This document shows positions 1 through 8,408 of a stretch of DNA of 64,000 bases, in pieces. A program made the position numbers and the translations under genes. The DNA is from Virgisporangium ochraceum (GTDB taxonomy: Bacteria; Actinomycetota; Actinomycetes; Mycobacteriales; Micromonosporaceae). The DNA lies in assembly GCF_016863655.1 (NCBI RefSeq), contig NZ_BOPH01000053.1, positions 124,001 to 188,000 of the forward strand, written 5' to 3'. Position 1 is the first letter of the stretch, and the number at the start of each line of letters is the position of its first letter. The notes beneath the pieces are model-generated. The model was not told where the DNA came from. It ran no database searches and worked only from the letters and a program-made list of their open reading frames with translations.

Positions 1-1557
1 GGCGACCAGCACGTCCGTGTCGACCTCGACGCGCTCGGTCGGCCGGTCCGCGGCGTCCGTCGCGGTCGGCGCCGGTCGCGCGGCGCGGTGTCCGTCCACA
101 ATGGGCGGTAGGGGACGCGCGTTCCCAGGGCCTGGCAGCCGGGAAGCTTCGCGTTGCAACGCCCCCACGAAGTCGGCGTAGCTCTCGCCGGCCACCACGG
201 TGAGCTGGTTGACGTCGGGGTCGCGGACGCGCTCCCCGCGGCTGTCGACCGCCAGCCGCAGCCCGCGCCCGACCTCCTGCCGTCGCGAGACGGTGCTGTC
301 GCTCCGCTTGAGCACGCACAGCACGAACACGTTCGGGTTGTCCCAGCCCTCCCGCAGCGCCGAGTGCGAGAACACGAACCGCACCGGCTCCTCCGGCGAC
401 AGCAGCCGTTCCCGGTCGCGCAGGATCAGATGGTAGGCGTCGAGGTCGTCGGTGGTTCCGGTCGAGCGGCGGACCACCGGGTCGACGAGGCGGCCGGTGC
501 GCCGGTCGACGCTGAAGTATCCACTGTGGACACTGGCGACGTCCACGGCCGGGTCCCCCACGGCGGCCCGGTACTCCTCCTCGAACATGCGCAGGTAGAG
601 GCCGCGCCGGTCCTCGCGGCCGTAGTCGCGGTAGTGGCGGACCTCGTCGATGAAGAACAGCGACAACGTCTTGATGCCGCGGCCGGCCAGCTCCCGCTCG
701 CGCTCCAGGTGGGCGCGCACGGTCTCCCGGATCTGCAGGCGGCGCAGCGCGGGACCGGTCTCGCCGTCGGTGGTGACACCGCGCACCGAGATGCGCTTCA
801 CCAGCCCCTGCCGGTAGGCCTCCAGCGCGTCGAGCCGGTGCACCAGGTTGTGCTCGGTGCGGTGCGTCGCCGAGTACCGCAGCACGGCCAGCGGGCGGAA
901 CGCGGCCAGCGCCAGCCCGGTGCGCCGGCCCTCCAGCCGCTGCGGCTCGTCGAGGACCAGCAGCGGCCGGCACGCCGCGAGCACGTCGATCGGCCGGCGC
1001 GACTGGAAGTCGTCGAGCTCCTCGTGGATGCGCCGGCTGTCGGCGCCCGTGGCGTTGAACGCCTGCGCGTTGATCACCATCACGTTGATGCCGGGGTCGG
1101 CGGAGAACGTCTCCAGCCGGTGCAGTTCCCGCGACCGGTACGCGAAGAACCGGGCCCGCCGGCCGTAAGCCTCGGCGAAGTGGTCGGCGGTGAGCTCCAG
1201 CGACTTCAGCACGCCCTCGCGGATCGCCACCCCCGGCACCACGACGATGAACTTGCCCCACCCGTAGCGCCGGTGCAGCTCGAACACGGTCTTGATGAAC
1301 ACGTACGTCTTGCCGGTGCCGGTCTCCATCTCGACGTCGAGGTTCAGCGGGCCGGCCGCGCTCGGCACCAGCCGGTCCGACCGGAGCAGCCCGCGCGCCT
1401 CCTGCACCCGGTGCACGTTCGCCAGCAGGTCCACATCAGACAGTCGCAGCGGCGCGTTGGCCGTCGCGTCGTGACCGTGCGGCTGGCCGGCGAAGCAGTC
1501 GGCCACCGCCTCGACGGCGGCGGTCTGGTAGGGCTGGACGGTGAACCGGAACCGCAC
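1..1557 (-). CDS. res: Type III restriction enzyme, Res (helicase/endonuclease) subunit, 3' part outside window
   Basis: ATP-dependent translocating/cleaving subunit of a type III restriction-modification system. The 519 codons present hold the SF2 helicase core: Walker A METGTGKT near residue 76, the family-typical DEPQ box (LVLDEPQRL) near 204, motif III SATH near 229, REGWDNPN near 405 and motif VI QEVGRGLRL near 431. The C-terminal PD-(D/E)xK nuclease domain expected in the family lies beyond the left edge, so whether it is intact is unknown. The start is GTG at 1557, directly abutting the TGA of mod (TGAGTG), so the two are very likely translationally coupled. Two TCCAC-N-GTGGA palindromes lie in or next to this system's coding sequence. 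Confidence 0.93.
   Translation of the reverse strand, partial: MRFRFTVQPYQTAAVEAVADCFAGQPHGHDATANAPLRLSDVDLLANVHRVQEARGLLRSDRLVPSAAGPLNLDVEMETGTGKTYVFIKTVFELHRRYGWGKFIVVVPGVAIREGVLKSLELTADHFAEAYGRRARFFAYRSRELHRLETFSADPGINVMVINAQAFNATGADSRRIHEELDDFQSRRPIDVLAACRPLLVLDEPQRLEGRRTGLALAAFRPLAVLRYSATHRTEHNLVHRLDALEAYRQGLVKRISVRGVTTDGETGPALRRLQIRETVRAHLERERELAGRGIKTLSLFFIDEVRHYRDYGREDRRGLYLRMFEEEYRAAVGDPAVDVASVHSGYFSVDRRTGRLVDPVVRRSTGTTDDLDAYHLILRDRERLLSPEEPVRFVFSHSALREGWDNPNVFVLCVLKRSDSTVSRRQEVGRGLRLAVDSRGERVRDPDVNQLTVVAGESYADFVGALQREASRLPGPGNARPLPPIVDGHRAARPAPTATDAADRPTERVEVDTDVLVA
520..530. repeat. TCCACTGTGGA palindrome, copy in res
   Basis: Within res; on the coding strand its frame reads Val-His-Ser-Gly. 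Confidence 0.6.
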
Positions 1558-3456
1558 TCAGACCACCGATACGTCGGTTCCCGGCGACAACCGGGCGAAG
1601 ACGCGGTCGGTGTTGAGGCGCACCGTGTCGGAGCGGAAGCCGGCCTCGCGGAACACCACCCGGCCCGGCCGGCGCGCGGCCAGTGCGGTCACCATGTCCT
1701 CGGTGACCTCCGCGGCGAAGCACGCGACGAGGTCGGCGTCGGGCACCACGAACGTGTCGTCGGCCTCCCGGTGGACCGCCGTCGACAGGTCGACGCCGTG
1801 CCGCACCAGCACGTGGAACAGCAGGTCCTCGACGTCGCTGTCGGGCCGCACCGTCGTCGCGAGCGCGGCCAGGTCGGCCTGCCGCACGGTTCCCGGACGC
1901 ACGGTCACGTCGGCCAGCGGTACCGGCGCGACCCGCAGGCTCCGGAACCCGATGTCGCCGCGCCAGCCCGGGTGCCGCGTGCGGGACGCCAACACCTCGG
2001 GCCCGCATTTCCGGATCCGCGTGCGGGCCACGTCGGCGATCGTCCCGGTGCCGGCCGGTTCCGGGTACTGCACCAGGATGAAGCGGCGGTTGCCGCCGTC
2101 GGCCTCGTTGGCGCGGAACACCGCGTGCGCGGTGGTCGCGGAGCCGGCGAAGTAGTCGAGCACCAGGTCGTCGCCGCCGGGACGGGTGAAGACCCGCACC
2201 AGGTACTCGATGAGGTGCACCGGCTTCGGGTAGCTGAACTCGATGCCCCAGCCGGCGAGCATCCGGCTGTTCTGCTTGGTGGTGCCGAGGTTGCGCAGCA
2301 CCGACAGCACGTGCCCCTGGTCGCCGGCCCGCCGCTTGTAGCTGTAGACCGCCCCGCTCGCGGTCAGGTCGAACCACGTCTCCCGGCCGCGCGCGTCGGT
2401 GATCGGGGTGCATCCGTTGCGGATGAACAGCTCCAGCAGGTTCCGCGAACTCCATCCACTGTGGACCCGCACCGGCGCGACCAGCCGCCCGTCGCGCACC
2501 ACCACCGGGTCGAGGATGTGCGGGAACCGGTCGGTGCGCGCGTCGATGCCACCCGCGTCGAAGGCCGCCGGGAACCCGGCCGGAAGCTCCACCGTGGACG
2601 GTGGGTTCGCCGGCCCGTTCTTGGTGATGGAGTTCTCGATGCGCTCGTTGTACAGCTTGCTGCCGTCGCCGATGTTCGGGTCGATCACCACGGGCCGCGG
2701 CAGCCGCGCGAGGTCGCGGGCGTACGCCAGCACGTACTCGTGCACGCCCTTGATGGCGCTCTGCTGGTCGACGTTGCCGTCGTTGAGCCACACGAACTGG
2801 CAGACGAAGTTCGCCGCGCCGAACACCTCGTCGCACAGCCGCCGCAGGTTGGCCTGCTCGACGTCGTTGATGGAGATGAGCATGACCCCGTCGGGGCGCA
2901 GCAGCGTGCGCGACAGCCGCAGCCGCTGGTAGATCATCGACAGCCAGGTGGAGTGGAACCGGCCGTCGGTCGCGGAGTTGGTGAACAGGTCGCCGGTGCG
3001 CTCACGGAACCGCTCCGAGGTCTCGGCGAAGCGGTCGGCGTACACGAAGCGGTCGCTGCCGGTGTTGTAGGGCGGGTCGATGTAGATGAGGCCGACCCGA
3101 CCGAGGCAGCCTTCCTGAAGAAGTTTCAACGCGTCGAGGTTGTCGCCCTCGATGAACAGGTTCCGCGTGCCGTCGAAGTCGACGCTGTCGGCGCGCGACG
3201 GGCTCAGCGTGCGCGCCGTGGGCGCGTTGGCGGCGGCCGCGGCCGCGCTCTTGCCGGGCCAGTCGAGGTGGTACCGCTCGCGCGGCCCGTCGACGGCGCG
3301 CTCGCCCAGCTCACGCCGCAGCAGGTCGAGGTCGACGGCGGCGGTGACGGTTCCGTCGGGCGCCGTCGTCTCGACCACGCAACCCGGAAAGAGCTCGCGT
3401 ATCCGCTCGACGTTGCGGGCGGCCTCGCCGTGCGGCGTTGTCGGCACGGTGCGCAC
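1558..3456 (-). CDS. mod: Type III DNA methyltransferase, Mod subunit
   Basis: Adenine-specific (N6) DNA methyltransferase that also gives sequence specificity to the type III complex. The 632-residue product has the beta-class order: catalytic motif IV DPPYNT near residue 127, preceded by FIEGDNLDALKLL, and the SAM-binding motif I DYFAGSATTAHAV near 437. The segment between them is the likely target recognition region. The start is GTG at 3456 (or GTG 3447), giving VRTVPTTPHGEAAR. It begins only 8 bases after the stop of the upstream S41-like gene and ends flush against res, so all three look like one transcript. Family length is normal and there are no frame disruptions. Confidence 0.95.
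   Translation of the reverse strand: MRTVPTTPHGEAARNVERIRELFPGCVVETTAPDGTVTAAVDLDLLRRELGERAVDGPRERYHLDWPGKSAAAAAANAPTARTLSPSRADSVDFDGTRNLFIEGDNLDALKLLQEGCLGRVGLIYIDPPYNTGSDRFVYADRFAETSERFRERTGDLFTNSATDGRFHSTWLSMIYQRLRLSRTLLRPDGVMLISINDVEQANLRRLCDEVFGAANFVCQFVWLNDGNVDQQSAIKGVHEYVLAYARDLARLPRPVVIDPNIGDGSKLYNERIENSITKNGPANPPSTVELPAGFPAAFDAGGIDARTDRFPHILDPVVVRDGRLVAPVRVHSGWSSRNLLELFIRNGCTPITDARGRETWFDLTASGAVYSYKRRAGDQGHVLSVLRNLGTTKQNSRMLAGWGIEFSYPKPVHLIEYLVRVFTRPGGDDLVLDYFAGSATTAHAVFRANEADGGNRRFILVQYPEPAGTGTIADVARTRIRKCGPEVLASRTRHPGWRGDIGFRSLRVAPVPLADVTVRPGTVRQADLAALATTVRPDSDVEDLLFHVLVRHGVDLSTAVHREADDTFVVPDADLVACFAAEVTEDMVTALAARRPGRVVFREAGFRSDTVRLNTDRVFARLSPGTDVSVV
2455..2465. repeat. TCCACTGTGGA palindrome, copy in mod
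   Basis: Coding frame Val-His-Ser-Gly, as in res, although the proteins are unrelated at that point. Confidence 0.6.
2588..2598. repeat. TCCACCGTGGA palindrome, second copy in mod
   Basis: Coding frame Ser-Thr-Val-Glu, a different reading frame from the other mod copy 130 bases away. Confidence 0.6.
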
Positions 3457-3464
3457 GCCGGATC

Positions 3465-5114
3465 CTAGCGTGCCAGCTGTTCCCGAACGGCATCCATGGC
3501 CGGATCGCGGCCCGCGAGGTAGGCCTCGGCCGTGGGCGGCGCGTAGATCCGCGGCGCGATCGCGATCCGGTGGTCGAACGGCCACGACGTCTGCCAGTAC
3601 AGGTCGGAGACGTTCACCAGGACGCCGCTGCCGGGCAGCCGGAACGGCACCGCCTCCCCCACGAAGTTCGGCGCCGACCCCGTGGGCTCCCCCACGAACA
3701 CCGCGTGCGTGTGCCGGTCGAGCAGCGTCGCGGTGTTCTGGGCGGCGGAGAACGTGCCCCGGCCGACGATGACGAACACCGGCAGGCGCGGGTGCGCGAG
3801 CACGTGGTGGACCAGCGGCTGACCGAGCCACGTGTTGCCGCCGCCGTTCCAGCGCAGGTCGACCACGAGGGCGCCGGCGTCGTGCTCCGCGACCGCGGCG
3901 AACACCCGCTCGTAGCAGGCCGCCAGCGTGTCGTCGTCCTTGTCGCGGACGCCGTTGAACTGGAAGTACACGAGGTTGCCGGCCGCCTGGTACTCGAACC
4001 AGAACGGGTTCTCGACGTCGCGCAGGTAGGCCGGCGTCTCGAAGGGAGGCCGCACCGAGTCCGGTGGACACCTCGACGGCCACGACCGCGGGCGGGCGTT
4101 CATCCAGGTCCGCGGCTCCGGCAGCGGCGGGCCCGCCTCGACCGCCGCGTCGGTGACCTCACCGGACAGGAGCCGCACCGTGAGCGTGACCCGGTCGGGC
4201 CGCTCGGCCATCCCCACCGCGCGCAGGTACGCCGGCACACGCAGCCACATCGGCCCGCGGGCCAGCGGCGTGTACGGGTTGTCGCGGGTGAGCAACGGAT
4301 CGAGCGCGTCGAGCACCTCCGCGACCGGGTGCCCGTCGACCGCCAGCACCTCGGCACCGGCCAGGTGCCCGAACCGCGGCTCGGCCTCGGTCACCAGCAA
4401 AGAGGTCCCGAACTGGAAGAACCAGACCGGCAGCGCCCGGGTCCACTCCGGCCAGGAGTCCTCGACCGACACCCACGCGTGGCCGTCGCCGAGGCGCCGC
4501 AGCAGCCGCCAGATCCCGACCACCACCCGGCCGTCGTCGAGGTCGGGCACCGCGCGGTCGAGGGCGTCGACCGCCGCGTGGAAGTCGCTGTCGAGAACGT
4601 CGGGACGCGGGACGCGGCGGGCCAGCTCACCGCGCAGGAACCGCAGGTCGGAGCGCCACCGGTCGTCGCGGGACGCGCCGTCGGCCGGCCCCGCCGGTCC
4701 CACGAGACCCTCGAACCGGGGATGGTCGGCCAGCTGCTCCAGGTCGCTCCGCGCCCTGCCCGGATCGCGCAGCCCCTGGCGCACGGCCTCAGCCAGCGAC
4801 TCGACCGCCGCCTCGCGCTCGCCCAGCGCGGCCAGGCAGCGCGCGATCTCGTACGCCAGCTCCCCGGGGAAGATCGGCGGGATCGGCTCCCCCCTCGCGA
4901 TCGGCCATACGCCCAGCTCGGTGGCCCTGCGATAGGCGTCGAGCGCGCCCGCGTGGTCACCGGTACCGAACCGGGCCAGCCCCAGCCGGGCCCAGAAGAT
5001 CCCGTTCACCGGGTTGACCTCGACGACCGCCTGCCACCGCCGCGCCGCCGCCGCGAGGTCGCCGGCCCGCGTCGCCTCCTCCGCGGCCGCGACCATGCCG
5101 ACCTGATCAGCCAT
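3465..5114 (-). CDS. TPR/S41-peptidase-like protein upstream of the R-M genes
   Basis: 549 residues. The N-terminal ~130 residues form TPR-like helical repeats (EEATRAGDLAAAARRWQAVV, ARLGLARFGTGDHAGALDAY). Next comes an S41-type helical cap (FHAAVDALDRAVPDLDDGR then RLGDGHAWVS), a PDZ-like stretch (AGAEVLAVDGHPVAEVL) and the S41 core (VVDLRWNGGGN, then GRGTFSAAQN carrying the presumed nucleophile Ser). The later GEKTFGKG-type lysine motif of CtpA is GEPTGSAPN here, so the usual Ser-Lys dyad is not evident. There is no signal peptide, which predicts a cytoplasmic protein, unusual for this family. ATG at 5114 has GGAGGGG just upstream. Function unknown; its 8-base spacing to mod suggests co-expression with the R-M system. 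Confidence 0.82.
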   Translation of the reverse strand: MADQVGMVAAAEEATRAGDLAAAARRWQAVVEVNPVNGIFWARLGLARFGTGDHAGALDAYRRATELGVWPIARGEPIPPIFPGELAYEIARCLAALGEREAAVESLAEAVRQGLRDPGRARSDLEQLADHPRFEGLVGPAGPADGASRDDRWRSDLRFLRGELARRVPRPDVLDSDFHAAVDALDRAVPDLDDGRVVVGIWRLLRRLGDGHAWVSVEDSWPEWTRALPVWFFQFGTSLLVTEAEPRFGHLAGAEVLAVDGHPVAEVLDALDPLLTRDNPYTPLARGPMWLRVPAYLRAVGMAERPDRVTLTVRLLSGEVTDAAVEAGPPLPEPRTWMNARPRSWPSRCPPDSVRPPFETPAYLRDVENPFWFEYQAAGNLVYFQFNGVRDKDDDTLAACYERVFAAVAEHDAGALVVDLRWNGGGNTWLGQPLVHHVLAHPRLPVFVIVGRGTFSAAQNTATLLDRHTHAVFVGEPTGSAPNFVGEAVPFRLPGSGVLVNVSDLYWQTSWPFDHRIAIAPRIYAPPTAEAYLAGRDPAMDAVREQLAR

Positions 5115-5175
5115 TGACCCCTCCCCGTGTCGGGATCAAGTATGGACCGCGGCGATCACGGGTACGGAGGTCAAT

Positions 5176-5994
5176 ATGGTCGACCTCTCGCGAGCACCCG
5201 CGCGGGCCGGCACCGACCGGTCCACCGCGGTGCGGACCGCCCTGCGCCGGTGCGACTACCGGCGGGCGTTGTCACTGCTGCGCGGCGTGACGCGGCTGTC
5301 CGGTGGGGCGCCGCCGCCCCGGGAGGTCGCCGCGTACGCCCAGGAGCGGCTGGCCCGCGCGCACCGGCGGTCCCGCACGACCACGCTCGACCGCGACGCC
5401 CTGCAACGCGTCCTCGTGTGGCTGACCGCCGACGAGCTGCGCGCCGGCGAGCAGGCGCTCAGCGGCGAGCACCTGAACCGGGCGATCGCCAGCTTCGAGC
5501 GGGCGCTGCGCGTCGACGGCCGCGGCAGCCGGGCCGCCCTGCTGCTCGCGATGGCGCTCTACCGCAGCGTCACCCGCGAGCTGACCACCCACGACGACCC
5601 GGAGCTCGACCGCACCTACGACGACCTCGACCAGGCCCTGGCGCTGCTCGACCGCGCGGCGCTCGACCCGCCGCTGCGCCCGCACGCCGCGCAGCTGGCC
5701 AGCGCCGTCGACCGGCAGCGGCAGGTGCTCACGCGGCTGAAGCAGCGCCGGGTCCGCTCGCGCGCGTTCGGCGAGTACGTGACCCGCTACAACGCGTTCA
5801 TGACCCGCTACCACGGCGGCCGCATGATGACCTCGTCGGAGAAGAGCCACGCACGACGGTCGCTCGCGCGGCTGTCCACCGACCTGGTCACCATCCGCCG
5901 GCAGTACCCGGCCGACTCCCCCGAGGGCCGCAAGCTGGCCGAGATCTCCGACGCCGTCACCGGCATGCAGACCAGACTCCGCCACGTCGTGTAA
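5176..5994 (+). CDS. Hypothetical helical-repeat protein
   Basis: 272 residues, not recognised. The sequence is almost wholly helical and rich in Arg, Ala and Leu, with a TPR-like pair around residues 95-140 (SGEHLNRAIASFERALRVD, then ALLLAMALYRSV) and a basic, Tyr-containing C-terminal third (EYVTRYNAFMTRYHGGRMM). There are no Cys pairs, signal peptide or membrane segments. The ATG at 5176 follows GGAGG at 5166-5170 with ideal spacing. It is transcribed divergently from the S41-like gene, sharing a 61-base intergenic region. A scaffold role is a guess from fold type only. Confidence 0.7.
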   Translation: MVDLSRAPARAGTDRSTAVRTALRRCDYRRALSLLRGVTRLSGGAPPPREVAAYAQERLARAHRRSRTTTLDRDALQRVLVWLTADELRAGEQALSGEHLNRAIASFERALRVDGRGSRAALLLAMALYRSVTRELTTHDDPELDRTYDDLDQALALLDRAALDPPLRPHAAQLASAVDRQRQVLTRLKQRRVRSRAFGEYVTRYNAFMTRYHGGRMMTSSEKSHARRSLARLSTDLVTIRRQYPADSPEGRKLAEISDAVTGMQTRLRHVV

Positions 5995-6023
5995 TCGGGA
6001 TGCCCGCCGCTGCGACGGCGATC

Positions 6024-6029
6024 TATCCT
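6024..6029 (+). promoter_or_regulatory. Possible -10 element for the rtcB transcript
   Basis: TATCCT in the 157-base gap before rtcB. No convincing -35 hexamer lies 16-18 bases upstream, so this is tentative. If used, it would leave a leader of about 115 bases containing the hairpin elements listed next. Confidence 0.3.
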
Positions 6030-6075
6030 GGCGACGACCTCGCGGCTGCTGAACCGTCAGGCACCCCATAGCGGA

Positions 6076-6109
6076 GCACGCGGAACCTACCGGCGTGCGG
6101 ATTCCGCGT
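6076..6109 (+). promoter_or_regulatory. Two mutually exclusive hairpins in the rtcB leader
   Basis: ACGCGGAA at 6078-6085 pairs perfectly with TTCCGCGT at 6102-6109 (8 bp, 16-base loop). The alternative pairing GCACGC 6076-6081 with GCGTGC 6093-6098 uses overlapping bases, so only one can form. The arrangement resembles an attenuator or switch, 43 bases before the rtcB ATG. No known riboswitch class was recognised. Confidence 0.35.
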
Positions 6110-6151
6110 CCCTTCGTGTCCCCTCGTGTCAGCAGCTTCGAAAGGTTCCCC

Positions 6152-7630
6152 ATGTCCACCGACCGACGTCTTGTCCGAACCGACGACTCCTGGCTCAGCC
6201 TGCCGAACCCCTTCGGGGTTCCGGTCGACATCTGCGCCGGGCCCGGCGTTCCCCTCGAACCCGCCGCCATCGACGAACTGCTCACCGTTCTCGAGACGGC
6301 CGACACGTTGCGCGCCCTCGCACAGGCGACCCCCGGGCTCGCCGAGGAGCCACGCATCGACCGGGTGGTGTGCACCCCCGACTTCCACAAGGGCGCCGGC
6401 ATCCCGATCGGCACCGTGCTGCGCACCACCGGCGCGCTCATCCCGCAGGCGGTCGGCAACGACATCAACTGCGGGATGCGGGTGGAGGTCACCGCCCTCA
6501 CGCTCGACCGCGTCCGTCCGCACCTCGACGCGCTCGAACGCCGGCTGCGGCACCTCTTCTTCGAGGGCGGGCGGCAGATCGGGCTCACACCGGCGCAGCG
6601 GGAGGGCCTGCTGCGGGGCGGCCTGCCCGGACTGCTCGCGGAGCCGGTCCGGCGCGAGGGCGCCTGGCGGCACGTCACCGACGACGAGAACACCGACCGG
6701 CTGCACGGCGCCGGCTACCCCGTCGGCTCCGCGGCCGACTTCCGCGACTGGGTCACCAGTGGCGGCGGCACCAGCTACGACAGCATCATCGGCAGTGTCG
6801 GCGGCGGCAACCACTTCGCCGAACTGCAGTACGTGTCGAAGGTGCACGACGGTGCCACCGCGTACGCGTGGGGTCTCGCACCCGGGCGGATCGTGTCGAT
6901 GGTCCACAGTGGATCGTTGTCGCTCGGCCACCAGGCCAACGGCACCGGCCGCGAGCAGGCGAAGGCGATGTGGCCGCGCGGCGTTCCGGTGCCGGCGAAC
7001 CGGATCCTGCCGATGCTCGTCGACGACGCCACGAAGGACCGGCGGGAGCGGTACCTCACCGCGTTCGCGAACGCGGCGAACTTCGCCGTCGGCAACCGGT
7101 TCTTCCTGTCGTTGATGATGCGGGCCGGGCTCGCCGACCTCGGCGAGGTCGAGCCCCGCCTGGTCTACGACGCCCCGCACAACCTGATGTGGCCCGACGG
7201 CGACTCGGTGGTGCACCGCAAGGGCGCCACCCCGGCGGGACCGTCCGGTGTGGACGGTTGGGGCGAGCCGGTGATCGTGCCGGGCTCGATGGGCGCGCCG
7301 AGCCACCTGCTGCGCGGCCTCGGCAACGCGAAGGCGCTCGCCAGCGCCTGCCACGGTGCGGGGCGCAGTGTTCCGCGCGGTGCCGCGTCCCGGGGCAGCG
7401 ACGCCGACCTCGACGCGTTCCTCGAGGAGTTCCGCGTGGTCACCCCGCTCAACCACCGCGACCCCGCGATCACCGCGCGGCGCGACGTGATCGAGGCCTG
7501 GCGGCGCGACCTCAAGCAGGAGGCGCCGTGGGCATACAAGGAGGTCGGCCCGGTGGTCGACAGCCTGCGCACCGCCGGGGTCGCGGAGCCGGTGGTCGAG
7601 CTGACGCCGATCCTCACGGTGAAGGGCTGA
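6152..7630 (+). CDS. rtcB: RtcB-family RNA ligase
   Basis: GTP- and Mn2+-dependent RNA ligase that joins 2',3'-cyclic phosphate or 3'-phosphate to 5'-OH ends in RNA repair or tRNA splicing. The 492-residue product keeps the metal-site signatures: DFHKGAGIPIG, GNDINCGMRVE (metal-binding Cys), GSVGGGNHFAELQ, MVHSGSLSLGHQ, YDAPHN, GSMGAPSHLL, and the guanylated-His motif CHGAGR in SACHGAGRSVPRGAA. It diverges from the E. coli-type consensus in several motifs, suggesting a separate subfamily. ATG 6152 was chosen over an in-frame upstream start at 6095 because the conserved region begins just after MSTDRRL. Its last 17 bases overlap the convergent trmH-like gene. No RtcA or archease gene is nearby. 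Confidence 0.92.
   Translation: MSTDRRLVRTDDSWLSLPNPFGVPVDICAGPGVPLEPAAIDELLTVLETADTLRALAQATPGLAEEPRIDRVVCTPDFHKGAGIPIGTVLRTTGALIPQAVGNDINCGMRVEVTALTLDRVRPHLDALERRLRHLFFEGGRQIGLTPAQREGLLRGGLPGLLAEPVRREGAWRHVTDDENTDRLHGAGYPVGSAADFRDWVTSGGGTSYDSIIGSVGGGNHFAELQYVSKVHDGATAYAWGLAPGRIVSMVHSGSLSLGHQANGTGREQAKAMWPRGVPVPANRILPMLVDDATKDRRERYLTAFANAANFAVGNRFFLSLMMRAGLADLGEVEPRLVYDAPHNLMWPDGDSVVHRKGATPAGPSGVDGWGEPVIVPGSMGAPSHLLRGLGNAKALASACHGAGRSVPRGAASRGSDADLDAFLEEFRVVTPLNHRDPAITARRDVIEAWRRDLKQEAPWAYKEVGPVVDSLRTAGVAEPVVELTPILTVKG
6903..6913. repeat. TCCACAGTGGA palindrome in rtcB
   Basis: Falls in the conserved MVHSGS motif, so this copy could be partly protein-driven. Confidence 0.5.
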
Positions 7631-8408
7631 CTCTCCGCTGCCGGACGGCCTCGTACAGCACGACGGTCGCCGCGGCGGCGGCGTTCAACGAGCTGGCGGC
7701 CCCGCCGATCGGGATGCGGACCAGGTGCCCGCACGCCTGCCGCCAGCCGCCGCTGAGTCCGCGGGTCTCGTTGCCGATGACCACGACCCGCGGGCCGGTG
7801 AGATCGAAGGCGTCGACGTCGACGTCGCCGCTCTCGTCGGTCCCGACGAACTGGACCCCGGCGGCCGACGCCCACGCGACCACCTCGCGGTGCGACGGCG
7901 CCCGCACCACCGGAAGCGCGAACAGCGACCCGGTGCTGGCCCGTACGGCCTTCGGGTCGTACGGGTCGGCGGCGTGGCCGGTGACCACCACCCCGGCGGC
8001 GCCGAACGCGTCGGCCGAGCGCACGAGCGTACCGATGTTGCCGGGCGTGGTCGGCCGGTCGAACACGACCACGAGAGCGTTGCCGCGCAACGGGATCCGG
8101 GTGAGGTCGTCGTCGGGGATCGCGACGACGGCGAGCAGCTCCGGCTCCTCCTTCTCCGCGAGCTCGGCGAGCAGCTCGGGCGCCATCGCGACACCGTCGG
8201 CACGGGCGAGCGTCTCCCGGGCCCACCGCGACAGCTCGCGCCCGTCGGGGTACAGCACCGCGCGGACGTCCCAGCCGTGTTCGAACGCCAGCGTGATGGG
8301 ACGCACGCCGTGCACGAGGAACTCTCCCGCGCGGTGCCGCTTGGTGCGGCTGCCCAGCAACGCCTGCCACTGCTGGAACGTGGCGTTGCGCGTGGTGATG
8401 CGCCTCAT
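7614..8408 (-). CDS. SPOUT-class RNA 2'-O-methyltransferase (TrmH/SpoU family)
   Basis: 264-residue RNA ribose methyltransferase. It has an N-terminal substrate-binding domain (GEFLVHGVRPITLAFEHGW) and the C-terminal SPOUT knot with all three motifs: FDRPTTPGNIGTLVRSADAF (motif 1, the Asn/Arg signature), VIGNETRGLS (motif 2) and IPIGGAASSLNAAAAATVVL (motif 3). These define the SpoU/TrmH family; whether the target is rRNA or tRNA cannot be told. ATG 8408 overlaps the TGA of the upstream methyltransferase (ATGA), so the pair is an operon. The 3' end overlaps rtcB on the other strand. Confidence 0.92.
   Translation of the reverse strand: MRRITTRNATFQQWQALLGSRTKRHRAGEFLVHGVRPITLAFEHGWDVRAVLYPDGRELSRWARETLARADGVAMAPELLAELAEKEEPELLAVVAIPDDDLTRIPLRGNALVVVFDRPTTPGNIGTLVRSADAFGAAGVVVTGHAADPYDPKAVRASTGSLFALPVVRAPSHREVVAWASAAGVQFVGTDESGDVDVDAFDLTGPRVVVIGNETRGLSGGWRQACGHLVRIPIGGAASSLNAAAAATVVLYEAVRQRRVSPSP

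Noticed and set aside
154..3468. Long plus-strand open frame (over 1,100 codons) across res and mod
   Set aside because: It is the antisense of clearly conserved minus-strand R-M genes; its translation is His/Arg/Pro-rich low-complexity typical of shadow frames in high-G+C DNA.
6000..6071. Short upstream open frame (23 aa) before rtcB
   Set aside because: Weak ribosome-binding site, and a -10-like element lies within it; not supported as a leader peptide.
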